Shown piece by piece: positions 8,788-18,541 of a stretch of 64,000 bases of DNA; within the stretch, counting starts at the first letter, position 1, and each line of letters starts with the position of its first letter. The notes below the pieces were generated by a model, which was not told the DNA's origin, ran no database searches, and worked only from the letters and a program-made list of their open reading frames with translations. Position numbers and translations under genes: made by a program. Origin of the DNA: Bacillus sp. N1-1 (GTDB lineage Bacteria > Bacillota > Bacilli > Bacillales > Guptibacillaceae); NCBI RefSeq assembly GCF_009818105.1, contig NZ_CP046564.1, forward strand, positions 806,001-870,000. Direction: 5' to 3'.

Positions 8788-9777
8788 ATGGCTACAATTC
8801 GAGATGTAGCAGAACAAGCGGGAGTATCTGTTGCGACCGTTTCTCGTGTTTTAAATGATAATGGTTATGTAGGAGCCGAAACGAGAAAACGCGTGATGGG
8901 TGCGATCGAAAGTTTGAACTACAGTCCAAATGAAGTAGCGCGCTCACTCTATAAGCGAGAATCAAGGTTAATTGGACTGCTTCTTCCTGACATTACGAAC
9001 CCCTTTTTTCCTCAGTTAGCACGTGGGATTGAGGATGAAGTCAATCGAGCTGGATTCAGGTTGTTACTTGGAAACAGTGATGAAGAGGCAACGAAAGAGT
9101 TAGAGTACATTCAAACCTTTTTACAAAATCAAGTTGTTGGCCTTATTTCAGCAACAAATAATACAGATAACGAGAATTATACAAATCTTGATTTGCCCGT
9201 TGTCTTTCTAGATCGTGTGTCAAAACAACATCCTTCTGTTTATGCTGATGGAATCGAAGGAGGACGACTTGCAGCGAAAGCGTTAGTTGAGAGAGGGTCA
9301 AAAAGAATTACACTGATTAAAGGACCTGGGCATGTAAAGCCAGCTATGGATCGATTTCAAGGAGCACTCGCTGAATTAAGTGAAGCTGAAGTTGATTTTT
9401 CGGTTCTCTCGACTTCGTCTTATGCGTTTGATGATGCACGTACATGGGCTGAAGAGCTGTTTGCAAAGCATCCTGATACAGACGGAGTGATTGCAAGTAA
9501 CGATATTGTAGCAATTGCCATTTTACATGAGGCACTTCGTCTTGGCAGAAGGATTCCGGAGGACTTACAGCTGATTGGTTACGATGATATTCCGTTTAGT
9601 AGTTTGTCCTATCCTTCTTTATCAACGATCAGGCAACCCGCTTATGAAATGGGGAAGGAAGCAGCAAAGTTACTCATTCGCATGATTCGAAAAGAAAAGG
9701 AAATTGATCAAACGATTCAATTGCCAGTTACGCTAATTGAACGAAATACGACAAGAAAGGTTGATCCAAATGCGTAA
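8788..9777 (+). CDS. rbsR: Ribose operon repressor RbsR (LacI family)
   Basis: A 329-residue LacI/GalR transcription factor. The N-terminal helix-turn-helix (TIRDVAEQAGVSVATVSRVLN) and hinge helix precede a periplasmic-binding-protein-like effector domain (IGLLLPDITNPFFPQLARGI, SNDIVAIAIL, GYDDIPFS). The ATG at 8788 is 8 nt after GAAGGAG; a GTG at 8779 would overlap that site. It is first in a six-gene operon, so ribose or a derivative would relieve repression. It overlaps rbsK by 8 nt. Confidence 0.93.
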   Translation: MATIRDVAEQAGVSVATVSRVLNDNGYVGAETRKRVMGAIESLNYSPNEVARSLYKRESRLIGLLLPDITNPFFPQLARGIEDEVNRAGFRLLLGNSDEEATKELEYIQTFLQNQVVGLISATNNTDNENYTNLDLPVVFLDRVSKQHPSVYADGIEGGRLAAKALVERGSKRITLIKGPGHVKPAMDRFQGALAELSEAEVDFSVLSTSSYAFDDARTWAEELFAKHPDTDGVIASNDIVAIAILHEALRLGRRIPEDLQLIGYDDIPFSSLSYPSLSTIRQPAYEMGKEAAKLLIRMIRKEKEIDQTIQLPVTLIERNTTRKVDPNA

Positions 9778-10660
9778 AGCGAAAATAGCTGTTATCGGAA
9801 GTTCCTCAATGGATCTTGTAGTAACTTCCAAGAAACGTCCAGGAGCAGGAGAAACGGTATTAGGAGAATCATTTAAAACCGTTCCTGGCGGCAAAGGGGC
9901 AAATCAAGCTGTTGCAGCTGCACGGCTTGGTGCAGAAGTGCATATGATTGGCTGTGTCGGTGACGACCATCACGGCGATGCCATCTTAAGAAATTTTAAA
10001 AACAATGGTGTTAAAACCGACCATGTGGAACCGGTTACAGGTGTTGAAAGTGGAACGGCTCACATCATTCTTGCAGAGGGCGATAACAGTATTGTGGTTG
10101 TTAAAGGAGCGAATGATTACATTACGCCTTCTTACATTAATAAGAAGGCTGAGCTCATTGAAAGTTGCGACCTGGTCATGATTCAGCAAGAAATACCGGA
10201 AGAAACGGTAGCGTTTGTAGCTGAGTTATGTCAGAAAGTGAATGTGCCGTTGTTACTTAACCCAGCGCCTGCAAGACCCATCTCACAGCAGGTAATTGAT
10301 TTAGCTACGTATATGACACCTAATGAACATGAGGCAGACGTTCTATTTAGTGGGCAAGCAATGAATGAGTCATTAAGAATGTATCCTGAAAAAGTATTTA
10401 TTACGGAAGGCGCAGCAGGCGTACGTTATTATAATGGACAGGAAGAAGTGTTGATTCCCTCCTTTAAAGTAGAAGCCGTTGATACAACAGGAGCAGGTGA
10501 TACGTTTAACGCTGCATTTGGTACAGCGATTGCGGAAGGAAAAACGCTAGCGGAAAGCATCAGATTTGGTAATCGGGCAGCTTCTCTTTCTGTTACTGGT
10601 TTTGGGGCACAGGGTGGCATGCCGACACGCGAAGAAGTGGAAAGGATGCTGTCACAATGA
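9770..10660 (+). CDS. rbsK: Ribokinase
   Basis: A 296-residue PfkB-family kinase that phosphorylates D-ribose to ribose 5-phosphate. The family signatures are clear: [16 protein letters not shown] near the N-terminus and [13 protein letters not shown] near residue 245, holding the anion hole and catalytic Asp. The ATG overlaps the rbsR stop (ATGCGTAA), with AAAGG upstream, so translation is coupled. The gene ends overlapping rbsD by 4 nt. Confidence 0.95.
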   Translation: MRKAKIAVIGSSSMDLVVTSKKRPGAGETVLGESFKTVPGGKGANQAVAAARLGAEVHMIGCVGDDHHGDAILRNFKNNGVKTDHVEPVTGVESGTAHIILAEGDNSIVVVKGANDYITPSYINKKAELIESCDLVMIQQEIPEETVAFVAELCQKVNVPLLLNPAPARPISQQVIDLATYMTPNEHEADVLFSGQAMNESLRMYPEKVFITEGAAGVRYYNGQEEVLIPSFKVEAVDTTGAGDTFNAAFGTAIAEGKTLAESIRFGNRAASLSVTGFGAQGGMPTREEVERMLSQ

Positions 10661-11049
10661 AAAAAAGAGGAATCTTAAATAGTCATATTTCAAAAATTCT
10701 TGCAGATCTCGGTCATACAGATCAGATTGTTATCGCAGATGCTGGACTCCCGGTACCTGACGGAGTGAAAAAAATTGATCTTGCCTTACGACCGGGAATG
10801 CCGGGGTTTAGTGATGTTGTGAGAGAACTTCTTCATGAAATGGTTGTCGAACGTGTGACGCTTGCAAATGAAATTGAAGGTAACCAAAAGGTACATGATT
10901 GGCTAAAGCAGGAGCTTCAAGAAACTGAACGGAATTATGTCGATCATGAAGCATTTAAAGAGCAAACGAGGCAGGCGAAAGTTGTGATCCGTACAGGTGA
11001 GACGACGCCATATGCCAATTGCATTCTTCATTCAGGAGTAATCTTTTAA
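10657..11049 (+). CDS. rbsD: D-ribose pyranase
   Basis: A 130-residue RbsD protein that interconverts pyranose and furanose forms of ribose, supplying the furanose used by ribokinase. [22 protein letters not shown] carries the catalytic His (in pieces: NSHISK), IADAGLPVP follows, and the C-terminus [12 protein letters not shown] is the typical end of the family. The ATGA overlap with rbsK indicates coupled translation. Confidence 0.95.
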   Translation: MKKRGILNSHISKILADLGHTDQIVIADAGLPVPDGVKKIDLALRPGMPGFSDVVRELLHEMVVERVTLANEIEGNQKVHDWLKQELQETERNYVDHEAFKEQTRQAKVVIRTGETTPYANCILHSGVIF

Positions 11050-11063
11050 ACGAGGTGAACAGC

Positions 11064-12554
11064 ATGCAAATTAGCATGAGAGACATTCATAAAGCATTTG
11101 GAGCGAACAAAGTGCTTGAAGGCGTGAATATCGACATTCAAAATGCCGAAGTTCATGCCCTTATGGGAGAGAATGGAGCGGGGAAGTCAACGCTCATGAA
11201 CATTCTAACTGGTCTTCATAAGAAAGATCATGGAACAATTGTGATCGATGGAAAAGAAAGGGTTTTTGATAATCCGAAAGAAGCTGAAGAAAATGGTGTT
11301 GCTTTTATTCATCAAGAGCTGAACATCTGGCCAGAATTAACGGTATTAGAGAATTTATTCATTAATAAGGAACCGGTTACATCTTTTGGACTTATTCATA
11401 CGAAAAAAATGAAAGCGATTGCGAATGAGCAGTTTAATAAACTAGCAATCTCCATTCCTCTTTACCAGGAAGCAGGAAAATGTTCCGTTGGAGAGCAGCA
11501 GATGATTGAAATTGCAAAGGCATTAATGACAGATGCGAAAGTGATTATTATGGATGAGCCCACAGCAGCACTAACGGAACGTGAGATTCAAACGCTGTTC
11601 CAGGTGATTCGCTCACTAAAGAAAAGCGGCGTTTCCATTGTCTACATTTCCCATCGTATGGAAGAGATCTTCACAATCTGTGACAGCATTACCGTCATGC
11701 GAGATGGAAAAACAGTTGATACAAAAGCGATACCAGATACGAATTTTGATGAAGTCGTTCGAAAAATGGTTGGGCGAGAATTAACTGATCGCTTTCCTGA
11801 ACGTTCTCCAAAACCTGGTGAAACGATGTTAGAAGTAAAAGGCCTCGGTAGAAATGGCGTGTTTGAGAATGTCAATTTCTCCGTAAGGTCCGGTGAGATC
11901 GTTGGTGTTTCGGGGTTAATGGGTGCTGGTCGAACTGAAGTCATGCGGACGATTTTTGGACTGGATGGAAAATACACTGGCGATATTTTCATTAGTGGTA
12001 AAAAAGTAGTCATTAAAAATCCTTCTCAGGCAGTTCAACTAGGACTTGGTTTTATTACAGAAGATCGAAAAGAAGAGGGACTTGTGCTCGATTTCTCACT
12101 GAAAGATAATATCGCGTTACCGAGTCTTTATAGCTTTGCTCCGAAAGGCTTAATCAATGAAAAAAGCGAGCTGGACTTTGTTGAGCTTCTCATTAAAAGG
12201 CTAACGATTAAAACAGAGTCTGCTCGAACAAGTGCTAAAAACCTTTCTGGAGGTAATCAACAAAAAGTGGTTATCGCTAAATGGATTGGAATCGGACCTA
12301 AAGTATTGATTTTAGATGAGCCTACTCGTGGTGTTGATGTTGGAGCAAAGCGTGAGATTTATCAGTTAATGAATGAGTTAACGGATCGCGGGGTTGCTAT
12401 TATCATGGTTTCCTCTGAACTACCGGAAGTGCTTGGTATGAGTGATCGGATTCTTGTTTTTCGTGAAGGTCAACTGACTGGAGAAGTATCCAAGAAGGAA
12501 GCAACGCAAGAGAAAATAATGACGCTGGCAACAGGAGGTCAAGAAGATGAATAA
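11064..12554 (+). CDS. rbsA: Ribose ABC transporter ATP-binding protein
   Basis: A 496-residue fused ATPase with two nucleotide-binding domains, as in all RbsA/MglA-type carbohydrate importers. Domain 1 has Walker A GENGAGKST, signature SVGEQQMIEIAKAL and Walker B VIIMDEP; domain 2 has the degenerate Walker A-like SGLMGAGRTE, signature LSGGNQQKVVIAKW and LILDEPTRGVD. The ATG at 11064 follows GAGGTGAACAGC. An upstream in-frame start inside rbsD was rejected. It overlaps rbsC by 8 nt. Confidence 0.95.
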   Translation: MQISMRDIHKAFGANKVLEGVNIDIQNAEVHALMGENGAGKSTLMNILTGLHKKDHGTIVIDGKERVFDNPKEAEENGVAFIHQELNIWPELTVLENLFINKEPVTSFGLIHTKKMKAIANEQFNKLAISIPLYQEAGKCSVGEQQMIEIAKALMTDAKVIIMDEPTAALTEREIQTLFQVIRSLKKSGVSIVYISHRMEEIFTICDSITVMRDGKTVDTKAIPDTNFDEVVRKMVGRELTDRFPERSPKPGETMLEVKGLGRNGVFENVNFSVRSGEIVGVSGLMGAGRTEVMRTIFGLDGKYTGDIFISGKKVVIKNPSQAVQLGLGFITEDRKEEGLVLDFSLKDNIALPSLYSFAPKGLINEKSELDFVELLIKRLTIKTESARTSAKNLSGGNQQKVVIAKWIGIGPKVLILDEPTRGVDVGAKREIYQLMNELTDRGVAIIMVSSELPEVLGMSDRILVFREGQLTGEVSKKEATQEKIMTLATGGQEDE

Positions 12555-13500
12555 TGCGATGAAAACAAATCATGTTGGGAATGTGATGCAAAAGCTAGGA
12601 CCACTATTAGGTTTACTAGTGCTTGTTGCAACCGTTTCCATCTTAAATCCAAGTTTTTTAGAACCACTTAATTTATTGAATTTACTTCGACAAGTGGCAA
12701 TCAATGCGCTTATCGCTTACGGGATGACATTTGTTATTTTAACAGGCGGAATTGACTTATCGGTTGGTTCGATTTTAGCACTCTCAAGTGCACTGATGGC
12801 TGGCATGATGGTGTCAGGAATTGACCCGATTTTGGCAATACTCATTGGTTCATTGCTTGGAGCTGTCATGGGTATGGTGAATGGACTGTTGATTACGAAA
12901 GGAAAAATGGCTCCGTTTATCGCGACGCTTGCAACGATGACTTTATTCCGGGGATTAACGCTCGTCTATACAGATGGGAACCCGATTACGGGGCTTGGCG
13001 ATAGCTATGCTTTCCAGCTTTTCGGAAGAGGCTATTTCCTTGGTATTCCAGTGCCGGCGATCACGATGTTACTATCATTCGCTGTTCTCTGGGTGATTTT
13101 GCATAAAACACCGTTTGGTCGAAAAACGTATGCCATCGGTGGAAATGAGAAAGCTGCTCTTATCTCAGGTATTAAAGTGAATCGCATGAAAGTGATGATT
13201 TATTCTCTAGCTGGACTACTTTCAGCTTTAGCAGGAGCGATTTTAACGTCGAGACTGAACTCAGCACAACCAACTGCAGGGACATCGTACGAGCTTGATG
13301 CAATCGCGGCAGTCGTGCTTGGCGGAACAAGCCTTTCCGGAGGTCGAGGTTTAATTATTGGAACATTAATCGGTGCACTAATTATTGGTACGTTAAATAA
13401 CGGCTTAAATTTGCTTGGTGTATCTTCTTTCTTCCAGATGGTTGTCAAAGGTGTTGTTATTATCATTGCTGTCTTGATTGATCGTAAAAAAGCAGCGTAG
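12547..13500 (+). CDS. rbsC: Ribose ABC transporter permease
   Basis: A 317-residue membrane permease of the BPD_transp_2 family with eight to ten hydrophobic helices. Typical motifs are AYGMTFVILTGGIDLSVGS, AVVLGGTSLSGGRG and the EAA-like loop. It forms the channel for ribose with RbsA on the cytoplasmic face. It overlaps the end of rbsA and ends 10 nt before rbsB. Confidence 0.95.
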   Translation: MNNAMKTNHVGNVMQKLGPLLGLLVLVATVSILNPSFLEPLNLLNLLRQVAINALIAYGMTFVILTGGIDLSVGSILALSSALMAGMMVSGIDPILAILIGSLLGAVMGMVNGLLITKGKMAPFIATLATMTLFRGLTLVYTDGNPITGLGDSYAFQLFGRGYFLGIPVPAITMLLSFAVLWVILHKTPFGRKTYAIGGNEKAALISGIKVNRMKVMIYSLAGLLSALAGAILTSRLNSAQPTAGTSYELDAIAAVVLGGTSLSGGRGLIIGTLIGALIIGTLNNGLNLLGVSSFFQMVVKGVVIIIAVLIDRKKAA

Positions 13501-13510
13501 GAGGATTACT

Positions 13511-14425
13511 ATGAAAAAGTTATTGCCATTCCTGCTCAGTTTGTCATTGCTTGTGCTTGGAGCGTGTTCGCTTCAGCCGCCTGAATGGGCAAAGCCGAGT
13601 CAGGAAACAGACATAAAAGATATTAAAATCGGTTTATCCGTATCAACGTTAAATAATCCCTTTTTCGTATCGATGAAAGATGGAGTAGAAGCTGAAGCGA
13701 AAGAAAAAGGCATGGACATTGTTGTCGTAGATGCGCAAAATGATGCGGCAAAACAAATTAGCGATGTAGAAGATCTGATTCAGCAGGGTGTCGATGTCTT
13801 ATTGATTAATCCAACTGATTCAGCAGCGATTTCGACGGCTGTTCAATCAGCGAATAGCCTGGGTATTCCTGTTGTTACACTCGATCGCTCTGCCGAGAAA
13901 GGCGATGTAGCCACTCTTGTTTCTTCGGATAATGAAAAAGGCGGAGAGATGGCTGGCGAGTTTTTAGTTGAGCAGTTAGGAGAAGGGGCAAAAATAGCTG
14001 AGCTTGAAGGTGTACCAGGCGCATCCGCTACTCGTGAACGTGGTCAGGGATTCCATAACATTGCTGACGAGAAGCTTGATGTTGTTGCTAAGCAAACGGC
14101 TAACTTCGATCGTACAGAAGGATTGAATACAATGGAAAATTTGCTTCAAGGGAACCCAGATATTGAAGCTGTGTTTGCCCACAATGATGAAATGGCACTT
14201 GGTGCTCTTCAAGCCATACAAAGCTCTGGAAAAGACATTCTCGTTGTTGGTTTTGATGGAAATGAAGATGCGATTAATAGTATTCAAGATGGGAAGCTAT
14301 CAGCGACTGTTGCACAGCAACCTGAAGAAATTGGTTCACTCGCCGTTCAAGCTGGTGTCGATGTGCTTAAAGGAAATGAAGTGGATGAAACGATCCCAGT
14401 TCCGCTAAAACTAGTAACAGAATAG
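13511..14425 (+). CDS. rbsB: Ribose-binding lipoprotein
   Basis: A 304-residue periplasmic-binding-protein-type lipoprotein (lipidated Cys19 in LGAC). The sugar-binding fold is typical: IGLSVSTLNNPFFVSMKDG, DAQNDAAKQISDVEDLIQ, LLINPTDSAA, AHNDEMALGALQA and VGFDGNEDA. It delivers ribose to RbsAC. The ATG at 13511 has AGGAGG 7 nt upstream. It is last in the operon and is followed by an intrinsic terminator, the same order as in B. subtilis. Confidence 0.95.
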   Translation: MKKLLPFLLSLSLLVLGACSLQPPEWAKPSQETDIKDIKIGLSVSTLNNPFFVSMKDGVEAEAKEKGMDIVVVDAQNDAAKQISDVEDLIQQGVDVLLINPTDSAAISTAVQSANSLGIPVVTLDRSAEKGDVATLVSSDNEKGGEMAGEFLVEQLGEGAKIAELEGVPGASATRERGQGFHNIADEKLDVVAKQTANFDRTEGLNTMENLLQGNPDIEAVFAHNDEMALGALQAIQSSGKDILVVGFDGNEDAINSIQDGKLSATVAQQPEEIGSLAVQAGVDVLKGNEVDETIPVPLKLVTE

Positions 14426-14430
14426 GAAGT

Positions 14431-14457
14431 AACGCTCCCACGTTTGGGGGCGTTTTT
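14431..14457 (+). terminator. Terminator of the rbs operon
   Basis: Stem AACGCTCCCA / TGGGGGCGTT with a short loop, then TTTTT. Confidence 0.85.
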
Positions 14458-14520
14458 CCGTATAAAAGGAGTTTGGAGAGAAAAAGTCGAAATCACTTTA
14501 TAAAGAAGGAGGTGGCGAAG

Positions 14521-15540
14521 ATGGAAGCATGGATTGATGCAATGTTCTCCCAAACGCTTGTCGATGAAGCGAGCAAGCGATTTGGTATTCAGGTGACTCG
14601 GATAAAAAAGATAGGCGATTTTGAGAACTATGTGTTTGAAGTGAAAGACAAGAACAGGGCTTGGATTCTTCGTTTTACTCATAGCTCACATCGCTCGTTA
14701 GAAGAAGTGAAAGCAGAACTCGACTGGATTGATCGATTATATAATGGTAGTGTTCACGTAGCACGATCCCATCCTTCAGTAAACGATAAAATGGTGGAGG
14801 AATTCTCATTAGAGGACGGATATTTCTTTGCTTGTCTATTTGAGAAAGTTCCTGGTGAGGCAGTCAAAGTAAATGATTCGTTATTCGATGCTCCTTTGTT
14901 CGAGGCATGGGGAAAAGAGATTGGGAAAATGCACCGTATTTCAATGGTAAAGCATGTTTCAGTCCAGCGAAAAAGGTGGGATGAAGGTGACCTGCTTCAA
15001 TTTGATCGTTACCTTTCCAAGAGCGAAGATGCCAAAATCATAGTTGAAGGAAAAAGGCTAATTGAAGAAATACAGACGTTTCATGAAACTGGAAAAACGT
15101 TCGGACTCATTCACTCGGATGTTCATCACGGTAACTTTCACTATGATGGAAATGCGATTCATCTCTTTGATTTCGACGATGCCATGTATCATTATTATGT
15201 GAGTGATATTGCCATTCCTGTCTATTATGCGGTTTGGCATAAATGTGGAACCGCGTCTCTTACAGAACGATCAAGCTTTGCTACAGCATTTTTACGTTCA
15301 TTTTTGAAAGGTTACCATGAAGAAGTAAATGTCTCTTATGAATGGCTTAAAACGCTTCCTTATTTTCTTCGATTAAGAGATTTTGAACTCTATACTGTAG
15401 TTCATAAAAAATACGATGTTACTAAGATGAATCCAAAAGAGAAAGCCATGTTAAACGGCATCCGTGAACGATTGATTCACTCTGAATTAATTGCAGAGCC
15501 TGCATTAGAAGATCGAGAGAAGTGGATTGAAAGCACGTAA
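14521..15540 (+). CDS. APH-family phosphotransferase (small-molecule kinase)
   Basis: A 339-residue protein of the aminoglycoside phosphotransferase/choline-kinase-like fold. The catalytic loop is HSDVHHGNFHYDG and the metal-binding motif is LFDFDDAMYHYYVSDIA. The ATG at 14521 follows AAGGAGGTGGCGAAG. Relatives include kinases of amino alcohols, homoserine-like compounds and drugs, so the substrate is open. It lies just after the rbs terminator and has no clear partner, so function is not inferred from context. Confidence 0.82.
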   Translation: MEAWIDAMFSQTLVDEASKRFGIQVTRIKKIGDFENYVFEVKDKNRAWILRFTHSSHRSLEEVKAELDWIDRLYNGSVHVARSHPSVNDKMVEEFSLEDGYFFACLFEKVPGEAVKVNDSLFDAPLFEAWGKEIGKMHRISMVKHVSVQRKRWDEGDLLQFDRYLSKSEDAKIIVEGKRLIEEIQTFHETGKTFGLIHSDVHHGNFHYDGNAIHLFDFDDAMYHYYVSDIAIPVYYAVWHKCGTASLTERSSFATAFLRSFLKGYHEEVNVSYEWLKTLPYFLRLRDFELYTVVHKKYDVTKMNPKEKAMLNGIRERLIHSELIAEPALEDREKWIEST

Positions 15541-15609
15541 CGATGTTTCCCGATTACTAAGAAGTGGTAATGTACTTTGGGTAGCTTTTAATAGAAAGGA
15601 TGATTGAAA

Positions 15610-16539
15610 GTGGCAAAAGTACAAATTGGTAATTCGGGCTTACAGGCAAATCCAATAGGTTTAGGTACAAACGCCGTTGGTGGACATAACATTTATCCGA
15701 ATTTAAATGAAGAAACAGGGAAAGACCTTGTAAGAGCAGCATTAGATAATGGCATAAATCTTTTGGATACAGCTTATATATATGGCCCTGAGCGTTCTGA
15801 AGAACTTGTTGGCGAAGTTGTAAAAGAACGTGGAAGCAGAGATGATATCGTCTTAGCAACAAAAGGAGCTCATGAATTTAAAGGAGAAGAAGTTGTTTAT
15901 AACAATTCACCTTCGTTCCTAAAACAATCGGTGGAGAATAGCTTAAAGCGACTTCAAACGGATTACATCGATCTATTCTATATTCATTTCCCAGATGAAC
16001 ATACGAACAAAGCTGAAGCAGTAGGTGCTCTAAAAGAATTGAAAGATCAGGGGAAAATTAAATCGATTGGTGTTTCTAATTTTGATTTAGAGCAGTTAAA
16101 AGAAGCAAACAAGGATGGCTATGTGGATGTGCTTCAAAGTCACTATAACTTGTTTCACCGTGATGCTGAGGAAGACCTTCTTCCTTATACTGCGGAACAG
16201 GGGATTTCCTTTATCCCATACTTCCCTCTTGCTTCCGGACTTCTAGCAGGTAAATATGATGAGAACACGACGTTCGATGATATTCGATCGAAGGATCCTC
16301 TATTCCAGGGAGAAGCTTTTAAAGCAAACCTAAAAAAAGTCGATCAGGTACGAAATATTGCGAATGCGAAGGGTGTTGAGGTTCCACACCTTGTTCTTGC
16401 GTGGTATTTAACGCGTGATAGCATTGATGTGCTTATCCCAGGGGCCAAGCGTCAAGAACAGGTTGTTGATAACTTGAAAACACTTAATGTGAAGTTAACA
16501 AGCGAAGAAATCCAGCGTATCGATCAGATTTTCAAGTAA
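15610..16539 (+). CDS. Aldo/keto reductase (YhdN/IolS-like)
   Basis: A 309-residue NADP(H)-dependent aldo/keto reductase. The catalytic tetrad is visible: Asp in [10 protein letters not shown] with Tyr, Lys in VLATKGAHE, and His in [10 protein letters not shown]. The cofactor region [17 protein letters not shown] is near the end. Bacillus YhdN and IolS are the closest types, reducing aldehydes such as methylglyoxal. The GTG start at 15610 follows GAAAGGATGATTGAAA. A strong terminator follows. Confidence 0.9.
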   Translation: MAKVQIGNSGLQANPIGLGTNAVGGHNIYPNLNEETGKDLVRAALDNGINLLDTAYIYGPERSEELVGEVVKERGSRDDIVLATKGAHEFKGEEVVYNNSPSFLKQSVENSLKRLQTDYIDLFYIHFPDEHTNKAEAVGALKELKDQGKIKSIGVSNFDLEQLKEANKDGYVDVLQSHYNLFHRDAEEDLLPYTAEQGISFIPYFPLASGLLAGKYDENTTFDDIRSKDPLFQGEAFKANLKKVDQVRNIANAKGVEVPHLVLAWYLTRDSIDVLIPGAKRQEQVVDNLKTLNVKLTSEEIQRIDQIFK

Positions 16540-16549
16540 GAGAAGGAGA

Positions 16550-16581
16550 AACCAGAGGATTTTACGTCCTCTGGTTTTTTG
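16550..16581 (+). terminator. Terminator after aldo/keto reductase
   Basis: Stem AACCAGAGGA / TCCTCTGGTT with loop TTTTACG, then TTTTTT. Confidence 0.9.
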
Positions 16582-16652
16582 TAGGAATTTCTATCTGTTT
16601 GGTCCAGGATTATGCGGATATGTACGTAATACATAAAAAGGAGGCCTCCAAC

Positions 16653-16844
16653 TTGAAAAAGAGCGTGCTTTTTATCCTTACACTTTCTGTTGTGCTCATT
16701 GCAATTCTTCTCATTTTCCTTTTCGAAGATGATCGTGCAGCACGTCCAGGTATGATCATGTCACTCGGTGCGCTTGCGGTCGTTTTCCAGCGGATTGTCT
16801 TATTACTGATGAGAAGAAAAAGGAAGAATCACAAAAGGAGGTAG
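16653..16844 (+). CDS. Small two-helix membrane protein, unknown function
   Basis: A 63-residue protein from a TTG start that lies 8 nt after a perfect AAGGAGG. It has two hydrophobic segments (SVLFILTLSVVLIAILLIFL and MIMSLGALAVVFQRIVLLL) and ends in a basic tail, RRKRKNHKRR. A longer upstream frame exists but has no ribosome binding site. It ends 3 nt before the Nudix gene and is probably cotranscribed. Confidence 0.65.
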   Translation: MKKSVLFILTLSVVLIAILLIFLFEDDRAARPGMIMSLGALAVVFQRIVLLLMRRKRKNHKRR

Positions 16845-16847
16845 TAA

Positions 16848-17285
16848 ATGATAAAAGTAAAGGCACTTGGGCTCCTTTTTAGAGAACTAGAGATGTTAGT
16901 TGAAGCTTATTATGGAAAGCATTCAAAAGGATTTGGAAGTTATTATCGTCCCCTTGGCGGGAATATAGAAGTTGGAGAGCATTCTAAAGAAACGGTAGTA
17001 AGAGAATTTGAAGAAGAGCTTGGCATTGATGTGAACGTAAATCAGTACATAACTTGCCTTGAAAATCGATTTCAAATTGGTGAGGAATGGTCGCATGAAA
17101 TGATTCAGCTTTATACAGTATCGTTTTCTGAAGCGAAATATTATGAAAAAGAGACCTATTCATTTCTTGAACATGATGCGGTAGCTAAATGGATATCGAT
17201 TAAGGATGTAGTTGATGGGAATATCCACTGTTACCCCAATGGTTTAGGAACGGTATTGAAGCGAATGACAACACAAGATAAATAA
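16848..17285 (+). CDS. Nudix hydrolase
   Basis: A 145-residue Nudix pyrophosphohydrolase. The Nudix box is complete (G-x5-E-x7-REFEEELGI, from about residue 42 to 64), giving the Mg2+-binding glutamates. Substrates of the family are nucleoside diphosphates linked to another moiety. AAAAGGAGG precedes the ATG, just 3 nt after the small membrane protein gene. No terminator is obvious; a new unit starts at 17428. Confidence 0.85.
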   Translation: MIKVKALGLLFRELEMLVEAYYGKHSKGFGSYYRPLGGNIEVGEHSKETVVREFEEELGIDVNVNQYITCLENRFQIGEEWSHEMIQLYTVSFSEAKYYEKETYSFLEHDAVAKWISIKDVVDGNIHCYPNGLGTVLKRMTTQDK

Positions 17286-17427
17286 CCATGTCTCTATGAT
17301 GACGTTACTGTCATCTAAATGAAATATCAAATTCAATCCATATTCTTTTAATCAAGTGGAAAGACTACTATAATGAATACTGGATAGGAAATACGATGTT
17401 CCTATCTTAGAATAAAGGGTGAACCTA

Positions 17428-18120
17428 ATGGAACGTAAGTCAAATGAAGCTGAGATTGCGAGTTATGTCGGAAAACTGTTAAGAGATAACTTTGGGAAAG
17501 GCCCATCATCAGTTTACGTATCGATACAGGAACCGTATATGACAATTTATTTTCGGGATTTTCTTGCACCGATGGAACGTGTACTTGTGGATCAGAAAGA
17601 AGAAATGCGTGTTGAAGAAACGCGTGATTTGCTGATTCAAGGCTTATTACCTGAAATCAAAGCATCAATTCGAGTAATGACAGGTGTTGAAATCGAGTCA
17701 TTTTATCATGATTGGTCTCTTCAAAATCGCTCGGGAATTATTGTTGGTGTCATGAATAACATCAATGAAATGGAAGGTAAGGCACTTCCTGTATATGATA
17801 AAAAAGAACGCGTTCATGAGGAAATTATTAGAGTCAGTATGCTTGCAGAAAAAGCACCAGAAAAAATAGACTCCTGCATGCTAAATGACCGAACGCTCGT
17901 CGTTCTTCGTGAAGGTATTCTCGTTCGCATAGAGAAAGAGTTAATTCGCGATGGTTTTGAAGAACAATTAAAATTATCGAAAAGACGGCTGGAGAAAAGT
18001 TTGCTTCACGATCAACAATTTGAATCGATCCTTTCTACAAAAGTAGAAGATATCTTTGTAGACTGGGATTTTAATCTAGATAAAAGCTATATTACATTAA
18101 TCCTTAAACCAAACGGATAA
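17428..18120 (+). CDS. Tandem DUF2294 (MpsC-like) protein
   Basis: A 230-residue protein made of two DUF2294 domains. Both halves share the pattern of a short beta strand, a region ending in E..R (ERVLVDQKEE and VRIEKELIRD), a helix of about 25 residues, a G/S-x-x-V-E/D-x-I/F segment (GVEIESFYHDWSLQNRSG and KVEDIFVDWDFNLDKSY) and a final strand (IIVGVMNN and ITLILKPN). DUF2294 is annotated by Pfam as MpsC-like, tied by name to a Na+-translocating system, but its biochemical role is unclear. ATG at 17428 follows AAAGGG. Confidence 0.75.
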   Translation: MERKSNEAEIASYVGKLLRDNFGKGPSSVYVSIQEPYMTIYFRDFLAPMERVLVDQKEEMRVEETRDLLIQGLLPEIKASIRVMTGVEIESFYHDWSLQNRSGIIVGVMNNINEMEGKALPVYDKKERVHEEIIRVSMLAEKAPEKIDSCMLNDRTLVVLREGILVRIEKELIRDGFEEQLKLSKRRLEKSLLHDQQFESILSTKVEDIFVDWDFNLDKSYITLILKPNG

Positions 18121-18157
18121 TAGGTGGAAATAAACTGGGCGATAGAACCAGTTATAA

Positions 18158-18198
18158 GCCAAAAAGAACCAGACCTCTGGTTCTTTTTGGCTTTTTTT
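18158..18198 (+). terminator. Terminator after DUF2294 gene
   Basis: Stem GCCAAAAAGAACCAGA with its full complement around a 2-nt CC spacer, followed by TTTTTTT. Confidence 0.9.
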
Positions 18199-18264
18199 AT
18201 TTTTTATCCTTCCAATGCAGCAGTAAACACACTATGAATATAGAAACAGACAAGGAGGAAGATA

Positions 18265-18450
18265 ATGAAATACCTAATCGATCATTCAAAACGAATTATT
18301 CATCGAACACCATTTGCTGGTGATCAATGTGAATTTCATACGACACCTATTTCAAAGAGAGAAGGAACGCACGATCATCTCTATCTTCAAAAGTTAATTG
18401 ATAAAGAGTTATATGAAGTTTGTAGCTATTGTAAAGGAAATATTCGATAA
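18265..18450 (+). CDS. Small Cys-containing hypothetical protein
   Basis: A 61-residue protein with a strong AAGGAGG 7 nt before the ATG. It contains a C-terminal CSYCKGN (CxxC) motif and conserved-looking His residues (HRTPF, FHTT, HDHLYLQ), which may bind a metal. I do not recognise the family. It is 91 nt ahead of the Nudix-phosphatase fusion gene, in the same direction. Confidence 0.6.
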   Translation: MKYLIDHSKRIIHRTPFAGDQCEFHTTPISKREGTHDHLYLQKLIDKELYEVCSYCKGNIR

Positions 18451-18541
18451 GGGACGGTATATTTTTAGGATAGTAAAAAGAAGGAAGTCCCTCTTTTCGT
18501 TACGAATGTCTTAATGATGTTAGGCGAATAGGAGGTACGCG

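Noticed and set aside
15545..15571. Possible sigma-B promoter (GTTTCC-N15-GGTAAT) before the aldo/keto reductase
   Set aside because: The -10 part fits only 4 of 6 positions. B. subtilis YhdN is known as a stress protein, but the sequence here is too weak to call.
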